From positions 62,001-126,000 of the forward strand of contig JADNYJ010000082.1 in NCBI GenBank assembly GCA_015501075.1: a DNA stretch of 64,000 bases, in the 5' to 3' direction. The notes beneath the pieces were generated by a model. That model did no database searches. It was not told where the DNA came from and saw only the letters and a program-made list of their open reading frames with translations. This DNA is from Gymnopilus junonius (Eukaryota; Basidiomycota; Agaricomycetes; Agaricales; Galerinaceae). Made by a program: the position numbers and the translations under genes. Below are positions 33,224 to 46,418 of the stretch, one piece after another. Within the stretch, counting starts at the first letter, position 1. Each line of letters opens with the position of its first letter.

Positions 33224-34019
33224 CCCAGGTAAGCTAGTAACTACATCGATACTATGCAGAGCACATCATGCATACAGTGGTTTGCCACTGTATGTACCAT
33301 TTGCTGCTCAATAGATCTGATTCTCCTCATTGGTCATAGCAAAACCAATGTCTTGATGCATGCAGGGAGTACAGTAGACATGAATCTTGTCCTTCACAGA
33401 ATTGGCCCAGACAATCAGTGGATGAAGATCCTTCCTCTGGTTTTTGATGTAGAGTGGATGGTCAGTAAAGTGTTGATGCCACCATTTGCAAGCCATGGTT
33501 ATGAGTAGCATGAACAGTTGCAATGGAGAATCTGTTTTGTGGCTTGTCAATTACTGTACTTCACCTTTTTATATCTGTCAATCTCCAGTAAACCAGAAAT
33601 TTTCATGGTTAAAAATGGTACTATATCAGCCAGGAAAAATTAAGGAAGAATATTGATCATTACTGGAAAATTCTCTATATGAGACCTGTTCTGAAGAGTG
33701 AGACTTGCGACATTGTGGTGAGCCATTGTATTTAGATGAGTGAACTTTGCATAAATTGAACTAAAAAAAAGCGGCCACGGCAGTTCACATTTTCTCAATA
33801 GTCCTATTGGATAAACTGAATCTCTATGGATAATATTTTCTACATCTATGGGTTTCAAGAGAGGAGGTTTGCGAGGTTGTGCTGAAGAACAAATTTAGGT
33901 GCTATCTTATCAGCCGCATATTAACCTGCGCTGAATGCAGCTGAGAGCTGTTCCATTTTTAACCATGTCAACATTTCTCTACTAAGTAAACATATGACAT
34001 ATGTAAAAAATATAGTCCT
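33224..34019. other. Repeat debris, no supported gene
   Basis: A minus-strand frame (33308-33550) contains NQRKDLHPLIVWANSVKD and DIGFAMTNEENQIY, which looks like a fragment of a once-coding repeat, but I could not assign it. The rest is non-coding. Confidence 0.35.
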
Positions 34020-35115
34020 CCGACCTGATCCCTAGGCTGGTTACCACCTGTATATGAAAGCGAGTGAGGCTTGTCATTATCGAGAGGCCCAGGCTCCTAG
34101 AAGCAGCACTCTTGGCTTTGCTTGCTGATTTCTAGAGGGGAGCACAGGTCAGGAGAACTCTGTGATGGCATCAGGGTACAAACAAATAGTTATAAGGTCT
34201 CGAGTGAAGTGAGAGAGCGGCTGCCACATTTTGGCATGGACTTCTGGGCATGCCTTTTGCAGTTTCCATATATCATTTCATATCATTTTTATCAATGCCA
34301 TTTTGTAATCACTTAAGCCACTTAGCAGATGCTCAGGTGACCACTAAGCATCATGACATTGTATAACTGTAAGATAAGATGATCGCCTCATCCTCGCAAG
34401 AATTCATTCAATGTCAGATCATATATAAGTTTTTGTCAAGCGATTAATTGATCACAATCAAAATGGACAGAATACTCAAGGCTTTCAAGCACAGCAACTA
34501 CTTGTTAGCTGATTTCTCAGTCAATTGCTCACTCTGCCAACATATAAAAACCAACACATCATGCAGTCAACATCGGAGAATGTTCAGGATCCCTTGAACA
34601 TCCTAATCTCATTGCAGAGCACATCTTCAGGTACCAGGAAATGGGGTCTTTCATATGCAAAATGTCTACACTTCTCAGATAGCCTTACTCTGCCATAAAG
34701 CCAGTGGATTCCACTTCAATGCAAAGAAGGTGACCGAAGAGCTTAGAGTGTATAAAAAATTCAGTATTGCAGATACAGTAGTGGTCACCTGAGCATCTGC
34801 TAAGTGGCTTAAGTGATTACAAAATGGCATTGATAAAAATGATATGAAATGATATATGGAAACTGCAAAAGGTATGCCCGAGAAGTCCGTGCCAAAATGT
34901 GGCAGCCGCTCTCTCGCTTCGCTCGAGACCTTATAACTATTTGTTTGTACCCTGATGCCATCACGGAGTTCTCCCGACCTGCGCTCCCCTCTAGAAATCA
35001 GCGAGCGAAGCCGAGAGCGCTGCTTCTAGGAGCCTGCGACAGGCCCTCCTTCATAGACAGATCGGCTTCCGGTCTACCTGATCCCGACCTTGATCCCAAT
35101 TGGGATCAAGGTCAC
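34020..35115. mobile_element. Non-autonomous element with ~265-bp inverted arms
   Basis: The left arm (about 34083-34346) is matched in reverse complement by the right arm (about 34779-35050). More diverged matches extend outward to about 34020 and 35115. The 430-bp centre has no gene. About ten right-arm CpGs are TpG or CpA in the left arm, and almost no other substitutions separate the arms. No target duplication was identified. Confidence 0.8.
35086..35113. repeat. Perfect 28-bp palindrome
   Basis: GACCTTGATCCCAA is followed directly by its own reverse complement TTGGGATCAAGGTC with no spacer. It lies at the outer edge of the right arm of the inverted-repeat element and may be part of its end. 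Confidence 0.85.
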
Positions 35116-35398
35116 GACCTAGTCTCAAGGTCCGGCAACCGACTAACGGCTATAGTCCCCGACCCGCACAACACTGGTTTCCAACCACATGGGCCAATTG
35201 TCATTGTAAATCGAAAAAAAAAGTTGGAAATGAGACTTGGTTGTACGCATTGGATGGAACAGAATACATACATACATGACACTTAACTGCACATTTAACG
35301 ACCGTAATCGACATATATATACGTAAGTTTAGAAAAACAAAATATAGGCATTGGTCCGCCCAAATGCCATAAAATTCGATAATCATCTGATAATTCAA

Positions 35399-38129
35399 CT
35401 AGCCCCCGGACGGTCGCACAGGCGTCGAGTCGACAGGTGAACTCGGTTCAGTGGCTGAAGCGCCGCAGACGATGACATTCAATAACCTCTGCATGGACCC
35501 ACTTCGCTTCTCCTTAGTATGAACCGGTTCGACGGCTATCTTTGACAAAATGTGCAAAGAGGGAGGGGTATCAGCATAAATGTGTTTCTCGGGCTCAAGA
35601 TCTCCAGTGACGCTCTTATCCAAGTTACCAGTGGTGGAATTAGTATGGCGTAGTTCGCCGCTAAGGAGTTGATCTTCAATTTGACTGATTTGAGGATTGG
35701 AATTGGGCTGCTGGAGGAACGTTAACGCAGGTGCGCTCTCCGCCACGTGGAGGTTAGGACTGGGGATGGGTATGACGATTAAGGTAACGGTGGTCGTAGC
35801 CGGTTCAGGGTTCAAGCTCAAGTCCAAGAGAGAAAATGTCGAAGTCGGGGTATGGATTCCTTCAGTATCCGCGGAATGATCTAAACTCTCCTGTCGGGGT
35901 TCCTCCTGGGTCGTATGACCAACGGGGTGGCTTTTATGGTTTGATTGTACTTCCAGTTCATCGTCTGCATCGTTCCCACTAGGGTCGGGGCTACACGTCG
36001 AAGGTGAACCATCATCATCAATTTCGAGTTCCGACTTATCATCCAGCTGGACTACATCCACGGCTAGGCCGACCGTTTCCCCATCAGCTGTAAGCCTCTC
36101 GTCCGCAGCGTCACCCACACCTCTCACCGTCTCTCCTTCAACTACTTTCGCCACGTCATCATCTTCAACCTCTCGGATACTATCCCCCTTCTCCTCTACG
36201 ACTCCACCGATTACCAAATCCGCTACAAGCTCCTCTCGATTGGGCCTAGCAACCGCTTTCCCTTTCCAACGCCAACTCCTGACACGTGATAATAGACCAG
36301 AAGCCGACTTGCGTCTCTTTAACGAACGCGAGTGGCTAACTTCTCTAGTCAATATATTATTGACAGGCAAAACATATTCTGGATCTTTGAAGGCCTGGAG
36401 ATCTTGTTGAGGCCGTTCAGCAGACGATGCCTTCTGCGGAGATATCTCTTCTTCACCCTGCATTCTAAAGGAGGATAATGACAACCCCGACATGGAAGTC
36501 GCTCTAGTGGAGGGCTGGAACGTAGGAAGATGAGGAGGAGAAGCCATAGAAGAAATGGAAGCCCTGACTGACTTCCAAGATCTAAGCGACACGGAAGAAG
36601 GAGCTGAGGAAAGCGGAGTGGACGCAGCAGTAGAAGTCGAAGATCGGCCCCTATCTCTATGCCCACTCCCCTCTGAAGACCGCAGACTGGACGTGGAGGA
36701 AGCAGCGCTGCCGACGGAAGATGTTGGTGATAGTCCATAGGATTTGGAGTGCAGGATGCCCTGACTCGCCTTGCTTGGGACTCGACTCTGACTCTGATTA
36801 TGCTGCCCACCACGTGCAAGTGGAGGTAGGCTCAACCATTCCGGCGCGGGCTTCTTATCGCCAGGAGTCGTGTTGGCTGATCCAGAAGCTAAAGCTGAGG
36901 TTCTAGAGGGAGAAGTCCTGCCTGTCGCTGTCGCCAGTGACGCCCGTCTGGCAACGTTCTTCCCAGCAAGCGCATTGGTCAATGAAGGCTGCTTCCCAGT
37001 TTTCAAAGAAGCGCCTCTCGATAGGCTGTTCTTTCTCTTGGCCATTTCCTTGGCAGAGATTGGCATTACCACTCCTGGAGCGGCCAGTCCGAGACGCGAG
37101 AACTTGGGAGTAGTTGCGTAGGGTGAAAATGTGTACCATGAGTTATCCATGTCCTTGAACGACCGAGAAAGCCTCGTGGTCACAGGCTTAGTAGAAGGTC
37201 CTGGTTCGGGTTGTGAAGATGTGGATTTTGCTGATGTCGGGGAAGAAGAGGTGGAGGCGGAAGGAGAAATGGATGGAGGGACAAAGCTGGAGCTGCTGCT
37301 CGGATGCTTGAGGATCGGCTTGGGAGTAGTTGTTGAATGATAACTTGAGCGCCATGACTGATGCATATCCGCCTCCACATCTGACTCGGCTCCGATAATA
37401 AAGCTCACTGGCCTATTACTAGGGCCAGCAGATGAAGATGCGTATGAATACCGGACGCGAGCAGAAGCACCCCCAGACGATTGCGCCAGTGAAACACGAT
37501 TTCCAGGCACCATAAGATTGTTGCCGGAAGGCGCAAGGCTGGCACGTTCTCGTTCAGGGCTATCAATGCTAAGCCCGACGCGGGGTGTGACGTCCGCATA
37601 TTGCACGACATCAGCCTCCTGAAGTGAAACCAGCACGGACGACGGTCGTTGAGGAACGTGGATATCGAAGAAAGGGCCCAGCGCGGGAGAAGTTAAAGAC
37701 AATCGTTTTCTCGAGGTGGTTACATCTGTATCCGGTCCGGGGGCCGTTGATGGACGTCTGCGATGTCCCGAACGCGAAGTGCCAGCTGAATGGTTGGATG
37801 AATAATTGGTGTATAAGGAGACAGGACGGGCGAGTGTTTGGGCGGATTTGGATTTGGAATGAAGATGTAAAGAAGGTGGGGGAGATAGGACGTCTGGGGC
37901 GAGCCTTGCGTATCAATGGGTGGGTCGTTGAGCGAGACCACAGCGGACCCGCTAAGGGAGAGGAGCGTAGTGGTTTCCTGCTATTGGCAGTGAGGGAACG
38001 ATGAAGTGTTTGGCGGCGGGTATGTCTAGGAGATGGTACTGCTGGCGCTGCGTCATTTGCGCCGGACTGAGTCTCAGTGGCGACACTCTGTTGAGGGTAC
38101 CGAAAGTTAATATGCGAATAACGAAACAA
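35399..38129 (-). CDS. Ser-rich low-complexity hypothetical protein
   Basis: The main exon runs from about 37916 down to TAG at 35399-35401 without a stop, over 800 codons. Its frame is open upstream of the TTG at 37702, so that codon is not the start. The protein is rich in Ser, Pro and Thr. It has a basic patch (SHSRSLKRRKSASGLLSRVRSWRWKGK, given here only by its ends) near the middle, and an acidic, Val-rich region after it. No enzymatic domain is visible; long disordered regions suggest a regulatory or scaffold protein. A 5' exon between about 38129 and 37916 is likely (for example the frame with SLPIAGNHYAPLPLSG), but the join and start Met were not resolved. It is the first gene of the CpG-rich island. 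Confidence 0.7.
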
Positions 38130-40085
38130 GGAGACTATGAACGCACTGCACTATCCATGATGAAGAAACGTTAAGCAGTATACACAGGTCGTCTATGAGG
38201 CGCAGGCTTATTGGCGTATGGCGTGGGGGTTGCGGTGCAGAAGCAACTCAAATTGAGGAAGAAGCGGTGCAGAAGCAATCTTTCCAACTCGCTCAGACTT
38301 TGATGTCAGGGCGAGGAGAGATGTTAGTTGTCGTTGACGAAGAGACGATCGTCGGGAAAAGGAACAAAGAGGGCGGGTGGGAGTCAGCACCTTATTTATG
38401 TATGAAGGGGGGGCAGTCGAATTATTCTCGTACCTATATTGCTTTCGGGAGTGATGGCAATTAAAATTATTTGATCGATGCTTGGGCGCTGCCTCAGTAC
38501 ACACCCCCTGCATAGCACATAGCCGAGAAGCGAATTTGACGGAATGGATCGCGATTGGAGGAGAGAAGCCGTGCTAAGAAATTTCGCCCAGGCACTTATC
38601 AAGTTGCCCTACAGTCGATAAGGACCGCTAGCGGTGACGTGAGCGATTGACCCTGCCTCCTTATCTTCACAAGTGTGGCGTCCAATTTGCTATTCCATAG
38701 CCTAAAAACTGAAGGAAAGGCTTTACTTGAGCAGGTGGCAACAACGCCTGTCCACAAGCTGAGTATCCTGGTCAGGAACTTCCAAGCTTAAGCCAGCAGA
38801 CGAATGTTATGTCGAATCATTCCGAAACATGAAAGAGCGGAAGCAAGATTGAAAATTAATTTAAAAAGCCGACTGATGTGCAGCTGCCTCGTGTCGGTCG
38901 TGCGAGCAAATCCTTTTGTCGAGATGTCAACAAGGTCGTACGTATAAATAACTTGAAGCTGGCTCGCCTGTCTATCGTCGTGTCCGTCCAATTTACTGCT
39001 AATAACTAGTCCACCTCTGAAATTCTGGAGCGCTACTACAAATTTTCAGCCTAACCAAGGATAAAGTACGCAAATTATTTGATTCTCGCCATTAGTCTTC
39101 AAGCTTCAAGTTGTACTCTATCAAGAGATCCCTTGCCATCATCCTCGCCTTCATCGCCCCAGACCGATTACACCATGATTAACCTCACCATTCGGATTTG
39201 CAGGGAAGGCCTTCTTCTCAGCGACGTCACACTACATAACTCATGGACCAGACGTCCATTTACCAACCAGGCATCCTGCCACGATGATTTAATCATTAAA
39301 CGAATTTGAAGCTTCGCAGTCGCGCTTCAAGCTCCATACCTAGTCCTATTTTTCCTTGCTAATTTTTCCAGCCCAGTGCACCGGCACTACGTCATTTCAA
39401 CTTCCACGAAACTGCTCACGTCGGCATCTAATAAATATTTGACTCATTTCTCATCCTGGGACTCATGATAAATTACTCACCACGAAGTTCAATATGCACC
39501 TCCGTGCCGAAAAAAATAGTGACTATACCTAAGAATTTGAAGAATTACCTGGAGGGACAAGGGCTTCAGATGATGTCGCTCTGGCTGTCCTGTTTGAGAC
39601 TTGGTCGTTAATTGCGAGTAGCAGTGGGTCCAGTCCAGAAGACTTGCCCAACGCGCTAGCTAACTAGTGTCCACATCACCCCACCCACTGTCTAAACTAG
39701 CCTGCGCGAGTGTATGATTAATCACGTCGCACTAGATTGCAAGCAATGACCTTCATAGCAAGTCATCTGAATCCGTATGTCGTTGTCATGCCCATGTCAG
39801 AAGAGACGTCATGTCATTTCCTGTCAGCTGTCAGTTCAATCGATTTCGACATACATACTACATACGCCAGACCTTGTTACCCCGCATTATATACACCGAG
39901 GCATATGTACATGTTTTGCCAGATCCGTATTCCATGGAAGGGCCAGATGTTTATTTTAAACTATAATGCAACTTGGAAGAGAAATGTCAGTGTGATACGC
40001 GTCTTCTAGAGTGGTTACTTAAGCTTACTTAGCTCGTTGTTGATCCTTTCTAGACCACCGCCTATAGGTTCTATATCCCTAAATA
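38130..40085. other. Intergenic region of the gene island
   Basis: About 2 kb with CpG-rich sequence and short unconvincing frames. It probably includes the promoter of the minus-strand Ser-rich gene. No repeat or RNA gene was recognised. Confidence 0.45.
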
Positions 40086-40505
40086 ATGTATAACATGGCA
40101 AACGTATCATTGCGACGAGCCAAGTGCAGCAGGATACCAGTGACCGCAAACTTCAGCTTCACTGAGCAAAATGACGTCAAGAACGAGAGCGAAGAGGCCG
40201 ACAGTAAGGAAGAGTTGCATTCGCTGGTCATAGTCGCAGACAAGGCAATGTCGTCGACAAGGACAAGAAAGAACAAAGAGAACAGGCAAGGCGAAGAACA
40301 CCAAGATGATGTTACAATATCTCAGACCAGAAATCGGGAATCAAAATTTCAGAAACACGCGATAGTTCGGAAAAAAATCCAAAAGAACATATCCCGTCTT
40401 ATAGGGGTCAAGCCCACAAAAAGCCATCGCCGGGTGTTTCCCTGCTGTAGATCGAAATATCAAATATCAACACGCAGCGCTGCACCTCGAAAGGTTAAAC
40501 CTTGA
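40086..40505 (+). CDS. Hypothetical small basic protein
   Basis: A single-exon frame of 139 codons starts MYNMANVSLRRAKC. It has an acidic middle (NESEEADSKEELH) and Lys/Arg-rich C-terminal half (SSTRTRKNKENRQG, RKKIQKNISRLIG). No homologous family is recalled. The length, CpG-rich composition and biased content make translation possible but not certain; an ending TGA is at 40503-40505. Confidence 0.3.
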   Translation: MYNMANVSLRRAKCSRIPVTANFSFTEQNDVKNESEEADSKEELHSLVIVADKAMSSTRTRKNKENRQGEEHQDDVTISQTRNRESKFQKHAIVRKKIQKNISRLIGVKPTKSHRRVFPCCRSKYQISTRSAAPRKVKP

Positions 40506-40897
40506 CATGAAAATGGTATCAAGGATCCAGACGGAAAGTGGAAGTGAACAGAGGTTGAAACCCAAAGTATCATAAAGGATCGATCGATGATGCACCCGTC
40601 CGCAGAGGATCTGAATCGGAAATGAAAATGCAGAAGGGAACGTGGAAGACGAAGGTAAGATTGGATTGACGAGGTTTTATAACGAGGCTTTGGCCAGTGA
40701 GGTGAGATAAGCATCCGGAAACACCTGAAGCCAGCATGCACGGTCAGGTTTAATAATGAAGCGGTAGGGCGCTGGCCGCTTGAGCCTTAAGTCTTGAGGT
40801 TCAAGGGTAAAGGGCAAGGGCAAGGACAAGGACAAGAGCGGTGCGCATGGATAATTATTGCTCTCGTAAATTACATGTGCCAGATGAGATCGGCCGT

Positions 40898-42076
<1,179 letters not shown>

Positions 42077-43210
42077 TGTCGGCTATTAACAACTCATAAA
42101 ATTCGATAATTTGAATCCTTTAAAGTTCTCAATATCAAAGCTGCAAATATTGGAGGCGCCCAAGAAGAAACTTACAAGAAATAGCTCTCTTAAGGGATGA
42201 AAAATACTTTTATGACGCGGTGGTCGAGGAGGAGAACGAGGGAATCATCGTCGGACGCGGAGAACCAGCAAAATCAGCTGACACACGTGCCAAATAACGA
42301 TCATCATGACGTTCGGTTTCTCGGCCGATGACCTCTGACTCACTGCATTCTTCACCAGCGTCCACTTGAAAACTTGGGATGTAAGAAGCTTATGGCAAGA
42401 ATGCTTTCTTTATTGTAATGAGGAGAGTTTGAGTTCGTGGTGGTGAAATATGCAGGAGCTTTTCCGCGTATGGTCCCTTGTGCTGAAAGTGTCACTAATC
42501 TCGATTTCATTTCTTTCGCCTTGCTCGCAATTCACTCGTCTCGTGTGCATATCCGTCTGCGAATCGCCTGTACATGGGACACCTATGCTGTACTCAGATT
42601 AATCATAGGAGTACGAGAACCTTGAAAGGCCATGGAAGGAAAGCTGGAGATCGCGTGCGGACTGCTGGTGAGTTTGCAATCAACGACGAGGATAAAGGTA
42701 TACTAACTTCGTGATGCGCTTGGCAAAGAAGGGACTTGCCATCACTAGAAAACAGACTACGGCGCCTGAAAGGGCAGAACGTGGTATTAGACGCGTTTTC
42801 TGGGGCGGAATCGTACCCGCTCACGCGCCTTTTCCCAGCTTCAAATTCGCTTGTTTCTGAAGAATTCAATACGCTGAAGGATGCATTTTATTTCTTGGAC
42901 ACTCATATATGCATAAAGCTACACAGTTGCAGAAGCGCAGAGACGCAGCCCGAAGATTCATGGCGGGCTCGCCTCCAGGCTCTGCCTCTGATTCTCTTTA
43001 CATAAAAACTATGATTCTCTGACGTACGTTCCCCAAACTTTCCATACAAAGGAGCTCAAATGCTAATACTAATTTCCCTTGTTCGATCAAGGTTCGCTTC
43101 TTTATTCGGTCCTCAAAGTTTCGTATAAATCAAACCCCGCACCGCTAACCTTTCTACTCTCCTCTTCTATCCCGTCGGTCTTCCTGCTCGGAAGAAACAC
43201 CGCCAACGGC
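42077..43210. promoter_or_regulatory. Divergent intergenic region, ferredoxin and protease
   Basis: About 1.1 kb separates the starts of two divergently transcribed genes. Short frames inside lack motifs. A TATA-like GTATAAATC lies at about 43123-43131, some 85 bases before the protease ATG. Confidence 0.45.
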
Positions 43211-45836
43211 ATGTTCTCCAAGTTTCTCGCACTGCTGTTGCTGGGCGTTGTGGCCCGTGCTCTTTCTCCTTACGTCCTGCATGAGAAACGGGCCGCTTTA
43301 CCCTCTGGATGGAATGTGGGTCGTCGATTCGACGCGGATGAAGTTCTGCCGCTGCGGTTTGGTCTCAGGCAATCCAATCTTAACAAGTTAGAAGACTGGC
43401 TTCTTGAGGTATCTCATCCTGAATCGTCGAAATATGGCAACCACTGGACAGCAGGTCAAGTCGCGGACGCATTTGCTCCTAGTCAGGCGTCCATTGACAC
43501 GGTTCACTCATGGCTTGCATCTCAAGGAGTTGATAAATCCCGCTTGCGAATTTCACCTACCAGGGGCTGGATCATGGTCAACGCTACTGTTAGGGAAGCG
43601 GAACGCCTTCTGAAAACCGAATACAACGTATACGAACACGCAGAGGGTGATCAACACATTGGTGCGTGCCTCTTTACTAATTGAATTCGCTGTCATGATT
43701 TACATTGGACTTTCAAAGGTTGCGAATCCTACCATCTTCCGGAGCATGTATCGCCTCATGTCGAGCTTGTCACTCCCTCACTCCACTTCGATACGATCCT
43801 CAAGAAACGGGGATCTTCCGTTCGCCCAGCGAAGAGGATCGGGCTTCCCGGAGTTGGTATCAAGCCAAAGACGACGGGCACCATTGACGGCATCTGGAAC
43901 GATTTGCAGAACTGCTCTAGTGTCATCACTCCCATGTGTCTGAGAGCGTTGTATCACTTCGTTTACGAGCCCGTCTCCGCAGATAGAAACTCTTTTGGAA
44001 TTGGTCAGTCTCTCCAGTTCCGTTCTTTTCGTAAACTGATGTACTTCACCACACAAGTCGAATACACCCCACAAGCGTATTCCCAGTCCGACCTCGATTC
44101 TTCAACCAACAGTATTCCAAGGACCTTGTTGGTAAATCACCTAAAATTGTCTCCGTTGACGGAGGTAAGCCGGACGACCAATTTATTCTAACGGACTAAT
44201 CCTGATGACGTTTCAACACGCCAGGATTTGTACAAACTCTGGACGCTGGGTTCGACTACAACGGCGAGTCGAATCTCGACCTTCAATACGGCCTTAATCT
44301 CGTCAACATGTTTGGGGCTCAACAAAACGTCACTCTGTATCAAGTCGGCGATCTCGTCCAAGGCGCGTTGAACTCTTTTATATTTCCTACGCGCGTTATG
44401 ATCATCCTCACAATGCAGGAGCTTCCTTCAACAATCTCCTGGATGCGTTGGATGGGAGCTACTGCACATTCCGCGGAGGAGATGATCCTAATGAGGAAGG
44501 CATTTATCCGGATAGCAACTATAACAGTAAGTTTATTCTTATTTCGATTTCGACATACTCTAAATTATGTTGTAAATCAAGGCAAGGATTGTGGGATTGT
44601 CAAACCAGCGAATGTTATTTCCACCTCGTATGGGTATAACGAAGCAGAACTGACCCCTTTCTACACTGCTCGCCAATGCGCGGAGTAAGTTTGACCGCTT
44701 CTAGCCTCCAACTTGTCTCATATGTGTATATCGTCGCAGATATGGCAAGCTCGGATTGATGGGCGTCACAGTTCTCTATTCTTCTGGTGATAATGGGGTT
44801 GCTGGTAGTTCATGCACACTCTTCGCATTTTTATATATCGTGACATATGAGTTTTTCTAGGGAACCAAGGTCTTTGCTTAAATCCGGACGGTATGTTCCA
44901 GACATTATTTTTGAAAATCGACTCGTTCTGACTCTGCTCACTTTCAGGACATGAATCTCCAAGCGCGCCCACGTTCAATCCAGGTAGCGTCTCTCATTTT
45001 GAGGGTGCCAGGAAACATTTTCAACGTTCATAGGCTTCCCCTCTTCTTGTCCATTCGTCACTTCCGTTGGAGCGACCCAGATCAATCCTGGAGCCAAGGT
45101 GACTGACCCAGAAAGCGCCTGTCAGCAGGTCATTTCCAGTGGTGGAGGGTTCAGTAATTACTTTTCGATGCCGCGATATCAAGAGCCGGCTGTGAAGAAC
45201 TATCTCAACAAATATAAGCCAGCGTACCCTGCTAGCATCTGGAATTCGACTGGTATTGTGAGTGACCGTACCTTATTATAACGTTCCAAAAATTTTAACG
45301 CAAATAAATTGCTTAAGAGCCGTGGTTATCCAGATATTTCTGCTAATGGGTAAATCTTCGTATTCATGTTCTCGGATGGTAACTGACCAACTGCTGTTGC
45401 GTCTCAAGTGCAAACTACGCTGTAGCCGTATGTCTTCATATTTTGCTCTGATATTTAAGGTCTAATATGACGGGCTTGCAATAGGTCGGTGGTCGGTTTT
45501 ATCAAGTATATGGTACATCGGCTGCTTCGCCCGTAGTCGGTGCGATCCTCACTATGGTCAACGATATTCGAATTACCGCCGGGAAAGGGCCGATTGGATT
45601 CATCAACCCCGCTGTAAGTTTCGTCCCTGATCATTATCTTTGACCAATCTTAATATGATCGCCCCGTTCAGATTTATTCTCATCTCTTTCAGGGTGCTTT
45701 CAACGACATCACCTCCGGCTCTAATCCAGGGTGTAATACAGATGGATTCACGGCCGTGCCAGGATGGGACCCTGTCACTGGGCTGGGAACGCCCAACTTT
45801 CCCGAGCTTGTTTCCAGGTGGCTCATGTTGCCGTGA
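43211..45836 (+). CDS. Secreted sedolisin-family (S53) tripeptidyl peptidase
   Basis: Exon 1 (43211-43661) encodes a signal peptide (MFSKFLALLLLGVVARA) and the start of the pro-domain (LPSGWNVGRRFDADEVLPL). Exon 2 is 43719-44003, and further short introns follow to the TGA at 45834-45836. Catalytic residues are visible: the Glu and Asp of GESNLDLQYG (about 44265-44295) and the Ser of YGTSAASPVVGA (about 45505). The oxyanion region SSGGGFSNYF is near 45135. The C-terminal Ca-binding segment reads NPGCNTDGF and GWDPVTGLGTPNFPEL. Sedolisins act outside the cell at acid pH, releasing tripeptides or cutting endoproteolytically, which suits saprotrophic or pathogenic nutrition. All family landmarks are present, so the gene looks functional. 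Some internal splice sites were not individually fixed. Confidence 0.93.
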
Positions 45837-46418
45837 AAAACTTTCCGCCCGAATGATCAAACCCTGCAGAGGGTCCAGACGGACTTTTAAGTTACATACC
45901 GTCGATGCACATCCGCTTGACATCGAACTCCTACTGAATACAAATCACGCTTTCCGCTTGTCGTAATTACCCAGTCGACATTCTCTTGTAACCCCCCCTC
46001 GCTCAATCTGATTTTCCATTCGTTCCTGGTCTTCAGATGTGTGGCTTCAGGGACCCCAAACCATGACGACAGGAACCAAACGAGAACGAGAAAAAAAAGT
46101 CCGAAATCTCAGGGCATTCTCATGGTCGATGTAATGCGTGGTAGGTGGATTTACATCCATAAACGACAATTTGCTTTCCATTGCAGGTAATATACTTTGA
46201 TCCAGATCGCGGATCGCGGCACACGATCCTTCTTCCCCATCGGCATGTTGTGGCGAGGGGTTGAGGTTTTGCTAAAGGCAAATCCTTTCTCTCCTGTCAA
46301 GGAGGCTATAAAGACGACCTCAGCGATGAAATAACGACATTCTAAACCATTTCTCCTTTCTTTCCAGCACGCTCTCCTTTGGCTTTCGTTCCCCTCTTTT
46401 TTAGACATCAAAGCTGCT
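45837..46418. promoter_or_regulatory. Intergenic, protease to desaturase
   Basis: About 580 bases with pyrimidine-rich stretches (CTCCTTTCTTTCC) just upstream of the desaturase ATG, common in fungal promoters. No gene seen. Confidence 0.45.

Noticed and set aside
34849..35286. 145-codon plus-strand frame
   Set aside because: It lies across the right inverted arm and the palindrome, with no protein-like content.
37702..37704. Start of the Ser-rich protein at this position
   Set aside because: The codon is TTG and the frame is open for another ~210 bases upstream, so it is not the true start.
38195..38464. 89-codon frame upstream of the Ser-rich gene
   Set aside because: No motif, start context or splice support; probably chance in a CpG-rich promoter region.
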